Assembly (NCBI RefSeq): GCF_051106095.1
Contig: NC_135783.1
Coordinates: 193,563,447 to 193,627,446, forward strand
Direction: 5' to 3'
DNA from: Pogona vitticeps
Taxonomy: Eukaryota; Chordata; Lepidosauria; Squamata; Agamidae
DNA length: 64,000 nucleotides
Shown here: positions 34,798 to 46,084 of the stretch, one piece after another
How the letters are laid out: each line of letters starts with the position of its first letter
Numbering within the stretch: position 1 is the first letter of the stretch
Program-made: the position numbers and the translations under genes
Notes under the pieces: generated by a model
Told to the model about the DNA's origin: nothing
The model's database searches: none
Seen by the model: only the letters and a program-made list of their open reading frames with translations

Positions 34798-35230
34798 CAG
34801 GGTGCCTCGCTTAACGAGTGCACCATTTAACAACGAATCCGCATAGCGACACGTTTTTTGCAATCACTAATGCGATCGCATTGCGATGATTCTAATGGGC
34901 GAAAATCGCGTTGCGATGATCAGTAAGCGTTTCACTTACCGATCTTCGCACTGCGATGTTCTAAAAACAGCTCATCGGCGGTTACAAAATGGCCGCTGGA
35001 AGAATAAAATGGCCGCCCGCTCCGTTTTCGCGCCCTGCCCTTGCTTACCGGGCAGCGAAAATGGTGGCCGGATGGGGGAATCTTCGCTTACCAGTGAGTT
35101 TTTCCCCAATAGGAATGCATTAAACGGAGTTTAATGCGTTCCTATGGGTTTTTCCCCCCCGCATAGTGATGAATCCGGATAGTGACGTTAATCCTGGAAC
35201 GGATTAACGTCGCTATGCGGGGCACCACTG
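34798..35230. mobile_element. Tigger/pogo-like MITE, GTGCCTCGC subfamily
   Basis: CAGGGTGCCTCGCTTAACGA and CGCTATGCGGGGCACCACTG are the inverted ends, flanked by TA (34796-34797, 35231-35232). The left end has lost two bases of the TIR. Two AAAATGGCCGC segments and a reversed GGAATGCATTAAACGG / TTTAATGCGTTCC pair lie inside. Confidence 0.9.
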
Positions 35231-35330
35231 TAGTATTACAAATTTCCTTATCACATAATCTCCCATAATTAGCATTTTCTACAGATTCCACACAGCACCC
35301 TGTTTCCTTAACGCCTTTTCTCCCCACTAT

Positions 35331-35775
35331 TAGATTTTATTTATTTATTTACAAGATTTTTTTAGCCATGCCGTTACTAGTGGTCTCTGAGCGGCATACA
35401 ACAATATTAAAACTTTAAAAGCATTAAAACCATTAAAAATAGGTAATATTATAATAATATCCTTTATTAAAAACAATCATTAAAACATTAATATTAATAA
35501 ACCCTGCTGCTCATGTGGCCAGCTAAAGAATACTATTTAATTAAAATGCTGGCTAAACAGAAAGGTCTTTGCCTGGCACTGAAAAGCCAAAAGTGTTGGA
35601 GCCAGGCGGATCTCTATAGGGAGGGCATTCCAAAGTTGGGGGGCAACAGCCGAGAAGGCCCTATTTTGACATGCCATCCCCCTCACCTCTTTCAGGGATG
35701 GCACCTTCAGAAGGGCATCCTGGCCTGATCTTAGAGGACGGGCAGGCTCATATGGAAGAAACCGATCCTTTAAGT
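35331..35775 (-). mobile_element. L2-like LINE, left part of a split copy
   Basis: On the minus strand, the stretch at 35612-35690 gives RAFSAVAPQLWNALPIEIR, the conserved L2 C-terminal block. The block AKTFLFSQ follows, and an A/T-rich tail with (ATTT)n ends it near 35331. The same LINE resumes at 36335 after the hAT insertion. Confidence 0.75.
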
Positions 35776-35860
35776 CAGTGGTTCTTAACCTTTTTGAAAG
35801 AAACGCCCCCTTGAGCCATTGAGGAAGTTATCATCGCCCCCCTCCCCATGGTGATGATAT

Positions 35861-35935
<75 letters not shown>

Positions 35936-36326
35936 TTACACTTAAATCCAATGACCCCTGAAAACAAAATTCAATTCCAAGAAAATGAAATGCCCCCAAA
36001 AAGTAACACTTAATAATTTAGTTGCAAGCAAATTTTAAGACGCAAAAAGAAATACAGTATAAAAAGGGCATAAAAACAAACCGCAATGCAGGAACTAAAA
36101 ATTTCAAGACAAAAACTCTGAAACTAAATTAAGATTGGAGGAAAATATATATTCATGCACACTGTAAAAAGGCTGCAGCCATCTTCACAGGTTTGGCTTG
36201 CTCCAGCGCCCCCCTACCGCCCCCTTCTGCTCTAGCGCCCCCACACCGCCTCTTTTCGTTCTACTGCCCCCCTGAAAAATGAAATCGCCCCCTGGGGGGC
36301 ATTATCGCCCACGTTAAGAACCACTG
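35776..36326. mobile_element. hAT MITE inserted in an L2-like LINE, perfect 8-bp TSD
   Basis: Ends CAGTGGTTCTTAACCTTTTTG and ACGTTAAGAACCACTG are inverted copies. CTTTAAGT is duplicated exactly at 35768-35775 and 36327-36334. An (ATTT)n array (35862-35937) and repeated GCGCCCCC/CGCCCCC motifs lie inside. No transposase is encoded. Confidence 0.95.
35862..35937. repeat. (ATTT)n microsatellite in the hAT MITE
   Basis: About 19 ATTT units. Confidence 0.97.
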
Positions 36327-36334
36327 CTTTAAGT

Positions 36335-36410
36335 AACCAGGTCCTAAGCTGTTTAGGGCTTTATATGTCAAAGTAAGCACTTTGAATTGGGCCGAGCATT
36401 ATAATATTAT
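36335..36410 (-). mobile_element. L2-like LINE, right part of the split copy
   Basis: CAGGTCCTAAGCTGTTTAGG, then GCTTTATATGTCAAAGTAAG, is the reverse of the LINE block F-LTYKALNGLG (AAGTGCTTACTTTGACATAT). It continues the LINE cut at 35775. Confidence 0.7.
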
Positions 36411-36469
36411 TATTATATGATATTATTCTATTACAAATTGTATATATTATTATAAGTTATTATATTGTT

Positions 36470-36548
36470 GCATTGTTTTTTTTTTTATGTAAGGTGCTTT
36501 GAGTCCTCTTGAGGAGAAAGGCAGGGTATAAATATTTTAAATAAGTAA
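36470..36548 (+). mobile_element. L2-like LINE tail
   Basis: GCTTTGAGTCCTCTTGAGGA, then GAAAGGCAGGGTATAAATAT, is the standard tail, followed by TTTTAAATAAGTAAATAATA. Confidence 0.65.
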
Positions 36549-36760
36549 ATAATAATAAACTCAAGGCAGTCACTCTAACCATCTTTTCTCAGACCACGCA
36601 AAACAAACTGAAACCAAAACAGACTGCTCTAAACTCTCTGATACCTCCCATCACATTTGAAACACACAAAGCAATCCACATTCCAGCCCGACACTCTACG
36701 TACATTCTATCATTCAGTTGCCAATACTTCCAGTGCTCATGTATGGGAGTGTGCATGTGT

Positions 36761-36826
36761 TTATCTATCTATCTGTCTGTCTGTCTGTCTGTCTGTCCGA
36801 CTGTCTCACTCTCTCTGTCTCTCTCC
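36761..36826. repeat. (ATCT)n(GTCT)n and CT-rich microsatellite
   Basis: Tandem TATC then TGTC units passing into CTCT. Confidence 0.9.
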
Positions 36827-36994
36827 ACAGCCATTCTCATACAAACCTTGTTATCACTTGATTTATGAGTACATGTATACCCAACTGTACTGGAGCCTAG
36901 ATTCCAAAAGTCCAAGTCTAATATTCTAACGAGGCCACCACACTGTGATGTCTTGTTGGCGGATTGTTAAAATCGGTGAGATGATATGTATATG

Positions 36995-37320
36995 TATGAT
37001 TGCCTTGAGTATTCCCCATGGTCCCCATGAAGGTATTCCTTACCAACCAAGACATGCAGGTCCATCCCAATGCCTCAGACCACCCACTGCATTGTGATAA
37101 TGGAAGTAAAACATATGAACAAGTGATTCTGGCTGTGTGGAGGGCCTATGGGGGTCCCAGCAGTACATCCACATGTTGCTGCCATTGTGGGGACCTGGGT
37201 CACAGGGGGTTTCCGCCTTTACTAGAATGTGGCGTGGTCTCCAGAGAAATGGAGGCAACCAACCATTCCCAAAGCAGACCAAGCCATGGGATAAAGCCAC
37301 CCTCACTTTAAGGAAAAAGC
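36995..37320 (+). mobile_element. Possible Gypsy/ERV gag zinc-knuckle fossil
   Basis: A short frame contains CCHCGDLGHRG, resembling the first half of a retroelement CCHC zinc knuckle, followed by an ECGVVS block. No LTR or other retroelement domain is close by. If real, it is a small broken remnant; chance similarity is possible. Confidence 0.3.
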
Positions 37321-39050
37321 CTTAATAGTAGTCATAAATTTTAGAACTCTTGTGTTTTCTCCTGCCAGCTTGATGAAGGCTTGTATGGACTGAAAGCTAC
37401 AATTTATATGTGATATTTTCATGGTCTAATAGATATATCGTCTACCTTGCCCTTGGACTACCTGCTGCTATGTTTGATTTTTTTTAATCTTTAATTTCTT
37501 GCTTTCTGTTTCTGAATAGCATTACCTGTGATCACAGGGTCTTGAGAGTTTTGGGAGTAAGTAATGATTTCTTAACAGTTGTTTTTATGTTGTGTTACTT
37601 CAAAGGCCAAAACTTACTGGAGGGCACCCTCTTTGGAGTTATGTTGAACACTGTGAGGCATTTTGTGTGTGTGAAGGATCAGATGGCAGCTCACCACTTA
37701 GAAGGACAATGCCTCCCCCCAAACAGTCATTAGTGTAGAATACAAAGTCACCATACTGTATTCTACAGCAGCCAATAACATGGGCAAGAGGGAAGGGTCA
37801 CGTAAGACAGAGAAACATCCTGCCTCGTTTTTCAGAGCATTTATGGATGCTATAACATAGGGATTTAGGAAATTACTTTCCACTGATTCAACACATTGTT
37901 CTGTCTGGGCCAATGCTGTTGACATAGTCATTAGCATGATGTGCTTATTGACTGGCAGCAGTTGGTGAGCGCTCAAGGTACAGCCTTTCTCGGCCATACA
38001 GTATCTGGAAATGCTGGTGGCTAAACCTTGGACCTTCATTTTGCAAAGAACCTGCACTTCTACTGAGCGATGGCCTGAGCAAGATGGGTGGGGAAGAAAT
38101 TGGAAACGTGGCTGCCTCATTAACAGCAACCATGCATTGGGTTTAAACCTCCAGTTGTCATTATACAGTAATGAACTTAGAGTGACTTTGGATTCAGATC
38201 TTCCCCAGAACGAGCTCTAAACATTTGGATTTCATGGAGTACATAAACCATAGCCCATGCCTAGCAAAGTATACGAGCTTGTGGAGATACGGTTTTTTCA
38301 CCACTATTTTATATTGAGAGCCTCCTGCATTGGCATTAATGATTCCTAAGCATTCAGCAAGATTGTTTTACTTCCACAGCAGTAGCAATTCCTTTTAGGG
38401 TAAGGGCAGGGGAAGAGAGAAAGCAGCATGAAAACCAGGTTTGTGGGTGACTCAACCATGACTTAATCTACACGGTAAAGTTCATCTCTATCTGTGTACC
38501 CAATGCAGATTGCAGGGACCTAGAAATGAAGTTGCAAATGGATTACATTTACTAAGCCAAATAGTTAAAACATTCAGAATGCACTGTCAACCCCCCCCCC
38601 AAGGCAGTCATTCAATTATGATGTGTTAAAGCCTAATTGGCAAAGGTTGCTGAGGAAAGAGTGTGACTGTGGTTCTCTATCAAAAGAGAAAGAATGAGAA
38701 AAGAACCAGCTCTTCCTTATTCATTCACATTTGAACTGAAAGGGTTACTTAGCAACTGTAAAAGGTAAAATTAAACTCTGCTTTCTGCTCATTAGGGTTT
38801 CTTTTAAAGACGCTGCTTAAGGAGCTGTGCAAAGACAGATTCGTGGTAGTGGGATGGGCACAATCCACCAGAAAACCCTTGCCAGGTCAAACTTCTTTGG
38901 AGGTGATGGATTTTTGAGGATCATAATTGTGCTATAGAATGAGGCCTGTCTTTTTTCCTTTTAAAACCCACAAGGACTGGTAGTGATAATGACAATAACA
39001 AAGATGATGATGTCAACAATGATAATCAGGGAGGCCTTTCTCTTGGTCCC
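37321..39050. other. No recognised feature
   Basis: Unique-looking. The 143-codon minus frame at 37698-38129 has no recognised domain and overlaps a second minus frame. A C-run lies at 38590-38600. Confidence 0.35.
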
Positions 39051-39054
39051 ACCA

Positions 39055-39155
39055 CTCTCATGTTTTATTTTATTTTAATATTGTTGTTAGCAGACCAGAG
39101 TAGAATTCAGTCTAAATGGGTGGGAAATAAATTAAATAAATAAAATAAATAAATG
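39055..39155 (+). mobile_element. L2-like LINE tail, weak
   Basis: GCAGACCAGAGTAGAATTCA, then GGGTGGGAAATAAATTAAAT, resembles the LINE tail, ending in AAATAAAATAAATAAATG. Confidence 0.4.
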
Positions 39156-39169
39156 CTTGCATCAAAGCG

Positions 39170-39325
39170 TTTTATCTTTTATCTTCTTCTGCATTCATTG
39201 TTAGATCATAGACATTATTATTTTGTCTGATTTTGCATTACAGCTCCTAACTGCCTGATCTACATCTTGTCTGTATTAGAGCCACACCATTTCCCCTGAA
39301 TTTGTCATTTCAAGTATTTGAAGAG
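39170..39325 (-). mobile_element. Bov-B endonuclease fragment, antisense
   Basis: AGAGCCACACCATTTCCCCT followed by GAATTTGTCATTTCAAG matches the block at 27090 (AGAGCCACACCATTTCTTCT, GAATTTGTTGTTTCCAG). It is a small, old RTE fragment. Confidence 0.45.
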
Positions 39326-40670
39326 TTTTTTCCCCTCAAGGCTGAACATGCCTTGTTCCTGATTGTTTCCTGATTATCCTTGTTGCCCTTCTATGAAATT
39401 ATTCCAGTTGGTCTACATACTTCTTAAAGTTTGGTCTCCAAAAGGTCACTGAATAATAATGATCCTGACAACTGAACTGTTTCTGTTGTATTGAAATTGT
39501 TTATATTACAATGCCTAGGCATGAGGCAGCATTTGTAGGTTCTGTAGTGCACTCTTCCATTGATGATAGTTTTCTGAGTTCACAGTAGTCTAGCATTTCA
39601 TGATTTTAGGGTGACAATACTGTGGTGATCTAAAATTGTGGTATTATAAGGTCATGAGTTTTATTCCTCCAAGGGTCTGCAAAATATTAGTCAAAACGAT
39701 CACTTTTGCAGCCTGCCAGATTTCAGGTTACCGATGCCTGGAGTTATGTAAACACCAGGAACAATACAATTTCCCATTGAAAAAATGGTTCTTGGAGCAG
39801 AGCCCTAGATCTCCAGGTCCCTAGAGAAAGAGGTTGTTAACAAATTGAGAGAAGATGCGGATGAACTATAAATACAGGGAGATAAAACAGATACATACAG
39901 ACAATTCTTCACATCATGGGAACTCTACACTGCTTTTGGAACCAAACATCAGACAGCAATCACCATGGATTTTCCTCCATAAATGGAAACTGGCACAAGG
40001 CTGGTCTGGCTGGGGAAAAAACAATCTCATTTTTTTCTCTATGTGTTCTTAATATGCTAAAAGGCTAAGAAATCATTTTAAACATATTTTTATTCCTTAC
40101 GTTATTGTATTTTTAAAGATGTATGTTTTCTAAATGTGCCTTATTCCTACTGTACCTTTTTAGACTACAAATGTAACTAAAACATTCTTTTTGTACTTTT
40201 TAATGTCCCTGTATTTTGGATGGGTTTCTATTTAAGTGTTTGTGCCTACAGTTTTTGCATATAGTCATATGAAAAAGAAAGGACACCCTCGTTGAATTCT
40301 ATGGTTTAAAGTATCAGGATATCATAAAAATCATCTGGTCCTTGGTGGGTTTGAACATTAGCTAAATGCAACCTCAGATGAACAAGACATATTATACTGT
40401 GCCATGATTTATTTTACAAAAATAAAGTCAACATGAATTTTAATATGATGAATTTTAATATGATGGCCAATGACTTCTTGGTTTCATTCTGAAGTGAACC
40501 CTTTTCCAGGATAATGCTACTATGATGAACACAGGCTTCTGATATTTTTCCCAGGGGGAGGGGTCTAAAAGGTTTCATAGGACACTGAGGAAGAGTTCAG
40601 GTGTTGGTCTATCCAATCTGACACTTCCTTGGTAATCATTTGTCCAGATCCAAATATCAGATATTAGTAT
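39326..40670. other. No recognised feature
   Basis: AT-rich, unique-looking. The phrase TTTTAATATGATGAATTTTA shows a local duplication at about 40436-40465. No convincing frame. Confidence 0.35.
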
Positions 40671-40674
40671 CATG

Positions 40675-40880
40675 GTGTGATGCGTTTTAGCCTTTTGTTT
40701 CTGTCCATGGAGTTTTCTTAGCAAAGATACTGGAGTACCTTGCCAGTTCCTGCTCCAGGTGGATCGTGTTTAGTCAGAACAATCCACGATGACCTGTCCA
40801 TCTTGGGTGTCCCTGCACGGCATAGCCCATAGCTTCTCTGAATTACTCAAGCCCCTTTGCCATGACAAGGCAGCAATCTC
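40675..40880 (-). mobile_element. Bov-B 5' fragment, inverted relative to the rest
   Basis: TGTCCATGGAGTTTTCTTAG, then AGATACTGGAGTACCTTGCC and ATGACCTGTCCATCTTGGGT, are the reverse of the Bov-B 5' region, ending near CATGACAAGGCAGCAATC. It abuts the sense-strand Bov-B body at 40881. Confidence 0.65.
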
Positions 40881-42268
40881 TTTAAAGATGATGCTGGAAA
40901 ACTCAGCGGTGGACAGAGGATTGGAAAAGATCAGACTACATCCCAATCCCAAAGAAGGACAGTGCCAAAGAATGATCCAACTACTGTACAACTGCACTCA
41001 TTTCACATGCTAGCAAGGTTATGCTCAAAATCCTCCAAGGTAGGCTTCAGCATATGTGGACCGAGAACTCCCAGAAGTACAAGCTGGATTCCGAAGGGGC
41101 AGAGGAACTAGAGACCAAATTGCTGACATGCACTGGATTATGGAGAAAGCCAGAGAGTTCTAGAAAAATATCTACTTCTGCTTCATTTACTACGCAAAAT
41201 CCTTTGACTGTGTGGACCACAGCACACTATGCCAAGTCCTTAAAGAAGTGGCGGTGCCTGACCACCTTATCTGTCTCCTGAGAAATCTATATGTGGGACA
41301 GGAAGCAACAGTTAGAACTGGATATGGAACAACTAATTGGTTTAAAATTGGGAAAGGAGTATGAGAAGGCTGTATATTGTCTCCCTGCTTATTTAACTTA
41401 TATGCAGAAAACATCATGCAAAAGGCCGGACTGGACGAATCCCAAACCGGAATTAAGATTGCCGGAAGAAATATCAACAACCTCCGATATGCAGATGATA
41501 CCACTCTGCTGGCAGAAAGTAAGGAGGAACTAAAGAACCTTGTAATGAGAGTGAAAGAGGAGAGTGCAAAAAACGGTCTTAAACTCAACATCAAAAAACT
41601 AAGATCATGGCCACTGGCCCCATCACGTCCTGGCAAATAGAAGGGGAAGATATGGAGGCAGTGACAGATTTTACCTTCTTGGGCTCCATAATCACTGCAG
41701 ATGGAGACAGCAGCCACGAAATTAAAAGACGCCTTCTTCTTGGGAGGAAAGCGATGACAAACCTTGACAGCATCTTAAAAAGCAGAGATATCACCTTGTC
41801 AACAAAAGTCCGAATAGTCAAAGCTATGGTTTTTCCTGTAGTGATGTATGGAAGTGAGAGCTGGACCATAAAGAAAGCTGACCGCTGAAGAATTGATGCC
41901 TTTGTAATGTGGTGCTAGAGGAGGCTCTTGAGAGTCCCCTGGACTGCAAGGAGAACAAACCTATCAATTCTAAAGAAAATCAACCCTGAGTGCTCACTGG
42001 AAGGACAGATCCTGAAGCTGAAGCTCCAATACTTTGGCCATCTCATGAGAAGAGAGGACTCCCTGGAAAAGACCTTAATGTTGGGAAAGTGTGAAGGCAA
42101 GAGGAGGAGGGGACGACAGAGGATGAGATGGTTGGACGGTGTCACCGAAGCAACCAATGTGAATTTGAGCAAACTCCGGGAGGCAGTGGAAGACAGGAGG
42201 GCCTGGCGTGTTCTGGTCCATGGGGGCACAAAGAGTCGGACATGATTTAATGACTAAACAACAGCAAT
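40881..42268 (+). mobile_element. Bov-B (RTE) LINE, reverse-transcriptase half and 3' end
   Basis: The sequence follows Bov-B ORF2 from near ENSAVDRGLEKI through ARLQ-like, FIDYAKAFDCVDH-like and LPCLFNLYAENIM segments to the RT catalytic block YADDTTLLAESKEELKN (41485-41550). It continues with SWQIEGEDMEAVTDFTFLGS, RRLLLGRKAMTNLDSILKSR and YFGHLMRREDSLEKT, and ends in GTDG-like WRVLVHGGTKSRT. Sense frames shift between at least three registers and contain stops, so it is dead. The tail AGAGTCGGACATGATTTAAT and CAACAGCAA match the 3' end shared with Sauria SINEs. Minus-strand frames over it (for example 41190-41717) are shadows. Confidence 0.93.
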
Positions 42269-42700
42269 GTGATGTGTTTGTGGAGCAGAAAGTGAAAAAA
42301 AAAAAATCAAAGTCTTTCCATTGAATTCTGCAGGAAGATTTGAGAATAGTTCCAAGCAGTTCTTTGGTTTGAAATTAACCACTGCAGCTTGTATGATAAT
42401 TTCAGATCTTTGGGACTGTGTGTTTTTGATTTTGCTTGAATACGATTATGTGGGTATATGCCATGTATGAATGATGAGAAGCTCCCTTTTGGGAGCCTTC
42501 TGACAGCATGATTAAGAAGGCTTTCTGTGTACCTTGTTTGTAAGTAGAATTGTACCTCTAGAAGCCTCCTCTAGGGATAATTTGTAAAGAAGTTGCATGG
42601 GTGGAAAATTATGGGCTTTAAAGGAGACAGGAATGTGGGGCTTTGGCTATGTTGCAGCAAAAACTGTGTCAGCAGCTGCAAAAGGTTTGAATGCAGCCCC
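42269..42700. other. No recognised feature
   Basis: Unique-looking, with an A-run at about 42296-42306. Confidence 0.35.
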
Positions 42701-42703
42701 TGA

Positions 42704-43053
42704 GGGACGTGGTGGCGCTGCGGGCTAAACCGCAGAAGCCTCTGCTGCAGGGTCAGAAGACCAAGCAGTCGTAAGATCGAATCCACGCGACGGAGTGAGC
42801 GCCCGTTGCTGTCCCAGCTCCCGCCAACCTAGCGGTTCGAAAACATGCAAATGCAAGTAGATCAATAGGGACCACCTCGGTGGGAAGGTAACAGCGTTCC
42901 GTGTCTAAGTCGCACTGGCCATGTGACCACGGAAGATTGTCTTCGAACAAAACGCTGGCTCTATGGCTTGGAAACGGGGATGAGCACCGCCCCCTAGAAT
43001 CGAACACGACTGGACAAAAATTGTCAAAGGGGAACCTTTACCTTTACCTTTTA
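42704..43053 (+). mobile_element. Sauria SINE, full length
   Basis: The head GGGACGTGGTGGCGCTGCGG and the B-box-like GTAAGATCGAATCC give the Pol III promoter. The middle CCGCCAACCTAGCGGTTCGA and AGTAGATCAATAGGGACC follow. The tail GAATCGAACACGACTGGAC ends in CCTTTACCTTTACC. No clear target duplication is visible. Confidence 0.93.
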
Positions 43054-44090
43054 CCAGAGGGTTTTCCCGCAGTGCCACCTGATCCTCTGGCCTGGTAGGA
43101 TGAAAGGACTGGCTATCTTGCATGTAGTTGGATCTCAGGACATGTCTGAGCAAGATCAGGCAAAATAAAATCCCAAAAAGAGGTGGACAAGAAGCTTCCC
43201 AGTAAACTCTCTCTTGCTTCCCCCCCCCCCCCCCAAATTCAAGACAGAGGACTGTAAGGAGCCCCCGAGAGGTCTTTCAAAGCAATGACAAGCTCAGAAC
43301 CAAATTGTTTATACTCTCTGCTATTGTCTCAAAGTATAGTTTCATATATCCTGGAAAGTAAAATAAGAGACCCTATTGTAATTATCACTGTTGGCTGTGA
43401 TCCAAATTCAAGTTGCAACCCTGACATCCAGTGACTTCAGGTGTATAATAAAGATTTATGGTAACATTCTTGAGAGTTATAAGTTTACTGCAACTATTTT
43501 AAACTCTGTGTTGTGCCACAGCCATCAGCTCGGTACAGCTGTCCAAAAAATACAGAAGAAAGGATGTATATGTACCAGAGTTCATTACAGAAGATTCCTT
43601 TCTTCTCTTTCTCCTTCTCTTGCGGATTAATTAATCATGGCCCACTTAATTTTGTCAGAATAAGGTCATCAGATATGATGGTGTCTGTGTGTCTCTCTGT
43701 GTGGTGAGAGAGTGAAATATACTTTTGATTTATGAATGTTAAAGTTCTTGGCTCGTTGGAAAGAACTAGCATTCCTTGTGAAATAATCTTGCCCTAAAGT
43801 CAGAAACTCCATAGTCAGAGCATTGAAAAGGACCACGTGAATAGGCCCTGAGTGAGTCAGGGGAATTGAAAAACAGTAAGCTGGAAATTTGGCTAGATAA
43901 GGATTTCTGGCATGTTAGCTGGGTCTTTAGGCCAAAGTGTCCCCAAATGCATTTGGCAGAATAAGATTTTTTTTTAAAAAGCCTTCTAGAAGAGATTGGG
44001 TATACTGTGGAATGTAGCCACAGGCACATTGAGAATTTTCGTTTTCCGTTTCAACAAATGATCTTGAGTAAATTTGAGGAAAATGCTGAG
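43054..44090. other. No gene; poly-C run
   Basis: Unique-looking. A 14-15 base C-run lies at about 43220-43234. Confidence 0.35.
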
Positions 44091-44107
44091 AAGGAAGGAA
44101 GGAAGGA

Positions 44108-44154
<47 letters not shown>

Positions 44155-44195
44155 CAAGCAGGCAGGCAGGCAAGCAGGCAAGCAGGCAAGAAGGA
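44091..44195. repeat. (AAGG)n(CAGG)n microsatellite
   Basis: AAGG units pass into CAGG with CAAG interruptions near the right end. ORFs with Cys-Leu-Pro-Ala repeats are artefacts. Confidence 0.97.
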
Positions 44196-44267
44196 AATGG
44201 TGGGAGACCTGCTTGAGTATTGGCGGTTGAACAGTCCTTGATTTAAAAGCCAGGAAATTGAATTCTT

Positions 44268-44600
44268 CAAAAACTCTCTAGTTTATTAATATGGGATATT
44301 AGGCTCCCAAATCCACAATTCAAAATGCAAGGATTTGGCCAAGTATTGCTGCAAAATATTGTGCCCATATTGCCAGCAGGAAAAAGGATGTTGAGGTTTG
44401 CATAGCCAAAGGCAGTCTGAATGTTGACAGCATTAATGGCAGCTGTCAAGATGGTCTGCAGGATAGCCTGTCTTGCTCATTGCCAATCACAAAATGACAC
44501 AAAGCAAGGAAAAATCCTAGAACCTGATTTCTTTTTTCATCAGTTAGCCCCTTCTCAAACACAAAGCAATTGTCAGGACTGTTTTTCAGTAAGTTCTCTA
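44268..44600. repeat. Unclassified dispersed repeat, copy 1
   Basis: It shares order and wording with 48180-48545: TGGGATATTAGGCTCCCAAA versus TGGGATATTGTGCTTCTGTA, TGCCAGCAGGAAAAAGGATG in both, AAGATGGTCTGCAGGATA versus AAGATGGTCTACAGGATA, and CATCAGTTA then CAATTGTCAGG(A/G)CTGTTTTTC at the end. The length is about 330 bases. No terminal inverted repeat, tRNA-like head, poly-A tail or known protein motif is seen. Minus-strand frames (MTAAI...NMGTI.CSN) are conserved between copies, which could reflect coding ancestry or simple sequence similarity. Confidence 0.7.
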
Positions 44601-45025
44601 GGTATCTATTGTTTGTAAAATATTGTGTCGTAATGAAATCTCTGCTTTTGTGGGGGTTGTGGTGGAGACGGGTTTATATATGATCAGCCATACTCATGAT
44701 TGAACTGGTCCTTGAGCTGACTACAGATGTGGATGGAGAGCTTTGACTTCACATTTCAGATTCAGAAGATGGAGGTCTTTCTACTTTCTTCTCATCTGCA
44801 TCAGAACTCTTCCTTTTCTTTCCTGAAGCATGGTAACAGCTAATCTTTGAGGCAGCTCTTGTTTTTGAATCTGGATGCTTTCAATGTTTCAAACACAAGG
44901 GGATGATTCATAAGTTCTTGTATTAAGGAGGAGGTTGAGAGAATATTTGACAATATCTGCTGCTCCATTCATCTTGATATAGAGCAGTAATTCAGCAAAT
45001 GCAGAAAGATGGGGAGTGTTGACCT
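44601..45025. other. No recognised feature
   Basis: Unique-looking T-rich sequence. Confidence 0.35.
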
Positions 45026-45029
45026 CCTA

Positions 45030-45300
45030 CAGTGGACCCTCTACTTACAGAATTAATCTGTATTGGAACAGTGGCTGCAAGTCAAAAAGTCTGTAGGTCG
45101 AATCTCCATTGACCTACAATGCATTGAAAACCGATTAATCCCATAACTGGCAGTTTTTATTCTATTTTGTTCCATTTTGGTTTTTTTCTGGTCTGTAAGT
45201 CGATTCTCCGTCTGCAAGTCAAATCTAAATTTTGCGGCCAGAGAAGTCTGTAACTCGAAAGGTCTGTAAGTCGAGCCGTCTGTAAGTCGAGGGTCCACTG
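45030..45300. mobile_element. Tigger/pogo-like MITE, GTAAGTCGA subfamily
   Basis: CAGTGGACCCTCTACTTACA and GTAAGTCGAGGGTCCACTG are the inverted ends. TA flanks at 45028-45029 and 45301-45302. The interior repeats GTCTGTAAGTCGA-like units on the right half. Non-coding. Confidence 0.85.
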
Positions 45301-45302
45301 TA

Positions 45303-45908
45303 CCTTTGAGATTGATGCAGAAACTTCAAATGGTGCAGAATGAGGCAGCCAGACTACTTAGTGGGAGGAGAAAATGCCAGCATATCTCTCCCACTCTGGC
45401 TGCCTTGCATTGGCTGCCCATTCGTTTCCGCATTGATTTCAAAGTGCTAATGATGACATATAAAGCCCTAAATGGTTTAGAACCTTGATACCTAGCAGAA
45501 CACCTTCTCCCACCTAGATTTACTCAAGTCACTCGCTATAGCCAGGAAAGACGGCTGAGGGGCCTAACGCCGAGAGAGGCCCGGAAAGAAAGAACAAGAA
45601 ACTGGGCCTTCTCGGCAGTGGCCCCTTGACTTTGGAATAGCCTGCCGTCAGAGATCTGCCTGGCACCCTCACTGGGTGTTTTTAAGAGTCAGTTAAAGAC
45701 TTGGCTGTTTACGCAGGCCTTCCCTCCTGTCAATACTTGAATTTTACTTTTTACTCAGTCTTTTGTTTCATATTCTCCATCTTGATTAATATTAATATTG
45801 TCAGTGTAAATCGTTGTTTTAATTGTTTTTATGAATAATTTATTGTGAGCCGCCCTGAGTAGACATATGTCTAGAAGGGCAGGATAAAAATCTAATAAAT
45901 AAATAAAT
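45303..45908 (+). mobile_element. L2-like LINE C-terminus and 3' end
   Basis: LQMVQNEAARLLSGRRK, HISPTLAALHWLPIRFRIDF and KVLMMTYKALNGLEP form the conserved end of an L2-type RT. The stop TGA follows after LEP. A further degraded RTRNWAFSAVAP block leads to the tail CGCCCTGAGTAGACATATGT, GGGCAGGATAAAAATCTAAT and AAATAAAT. It starts immediately after the preceding MITE's TA, so the MITE probably inserted at or near its 5' break. Confidence 0.85.
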
Positions 45909-46084
45909 TTAACATATTTTTTTCAGTTCAAGAGCCAATCAGATGTCCTAACTTAAGCCATTTCACTTCCCTCTGATAGAGTCTGGTAAATCTCCAGTAA
46001 ACATCAATTTACAAAGAGAGTCACACTCCTTGAGAGTGAGTTAAAATGCGATTTGTACAACAACTATCGATACTAATCCCTTAG

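Noticed and set aside
37698-38129. 143-codon minus frame as a possible gene
   Set aside because: No domain or start context; overlaps another minus frame; length within chance for 64 kb.
41190-41717. 175-codon minus-strand frame
   Set aside because: Shadow of the Bov-B reverse-transcriptase region on the other strand.
43927-44270. Cys-Leu-Pro-Ala repeat frames
   Set aside because: Translation of the CAGG microsatellite; the same occurs at 19370-19441.
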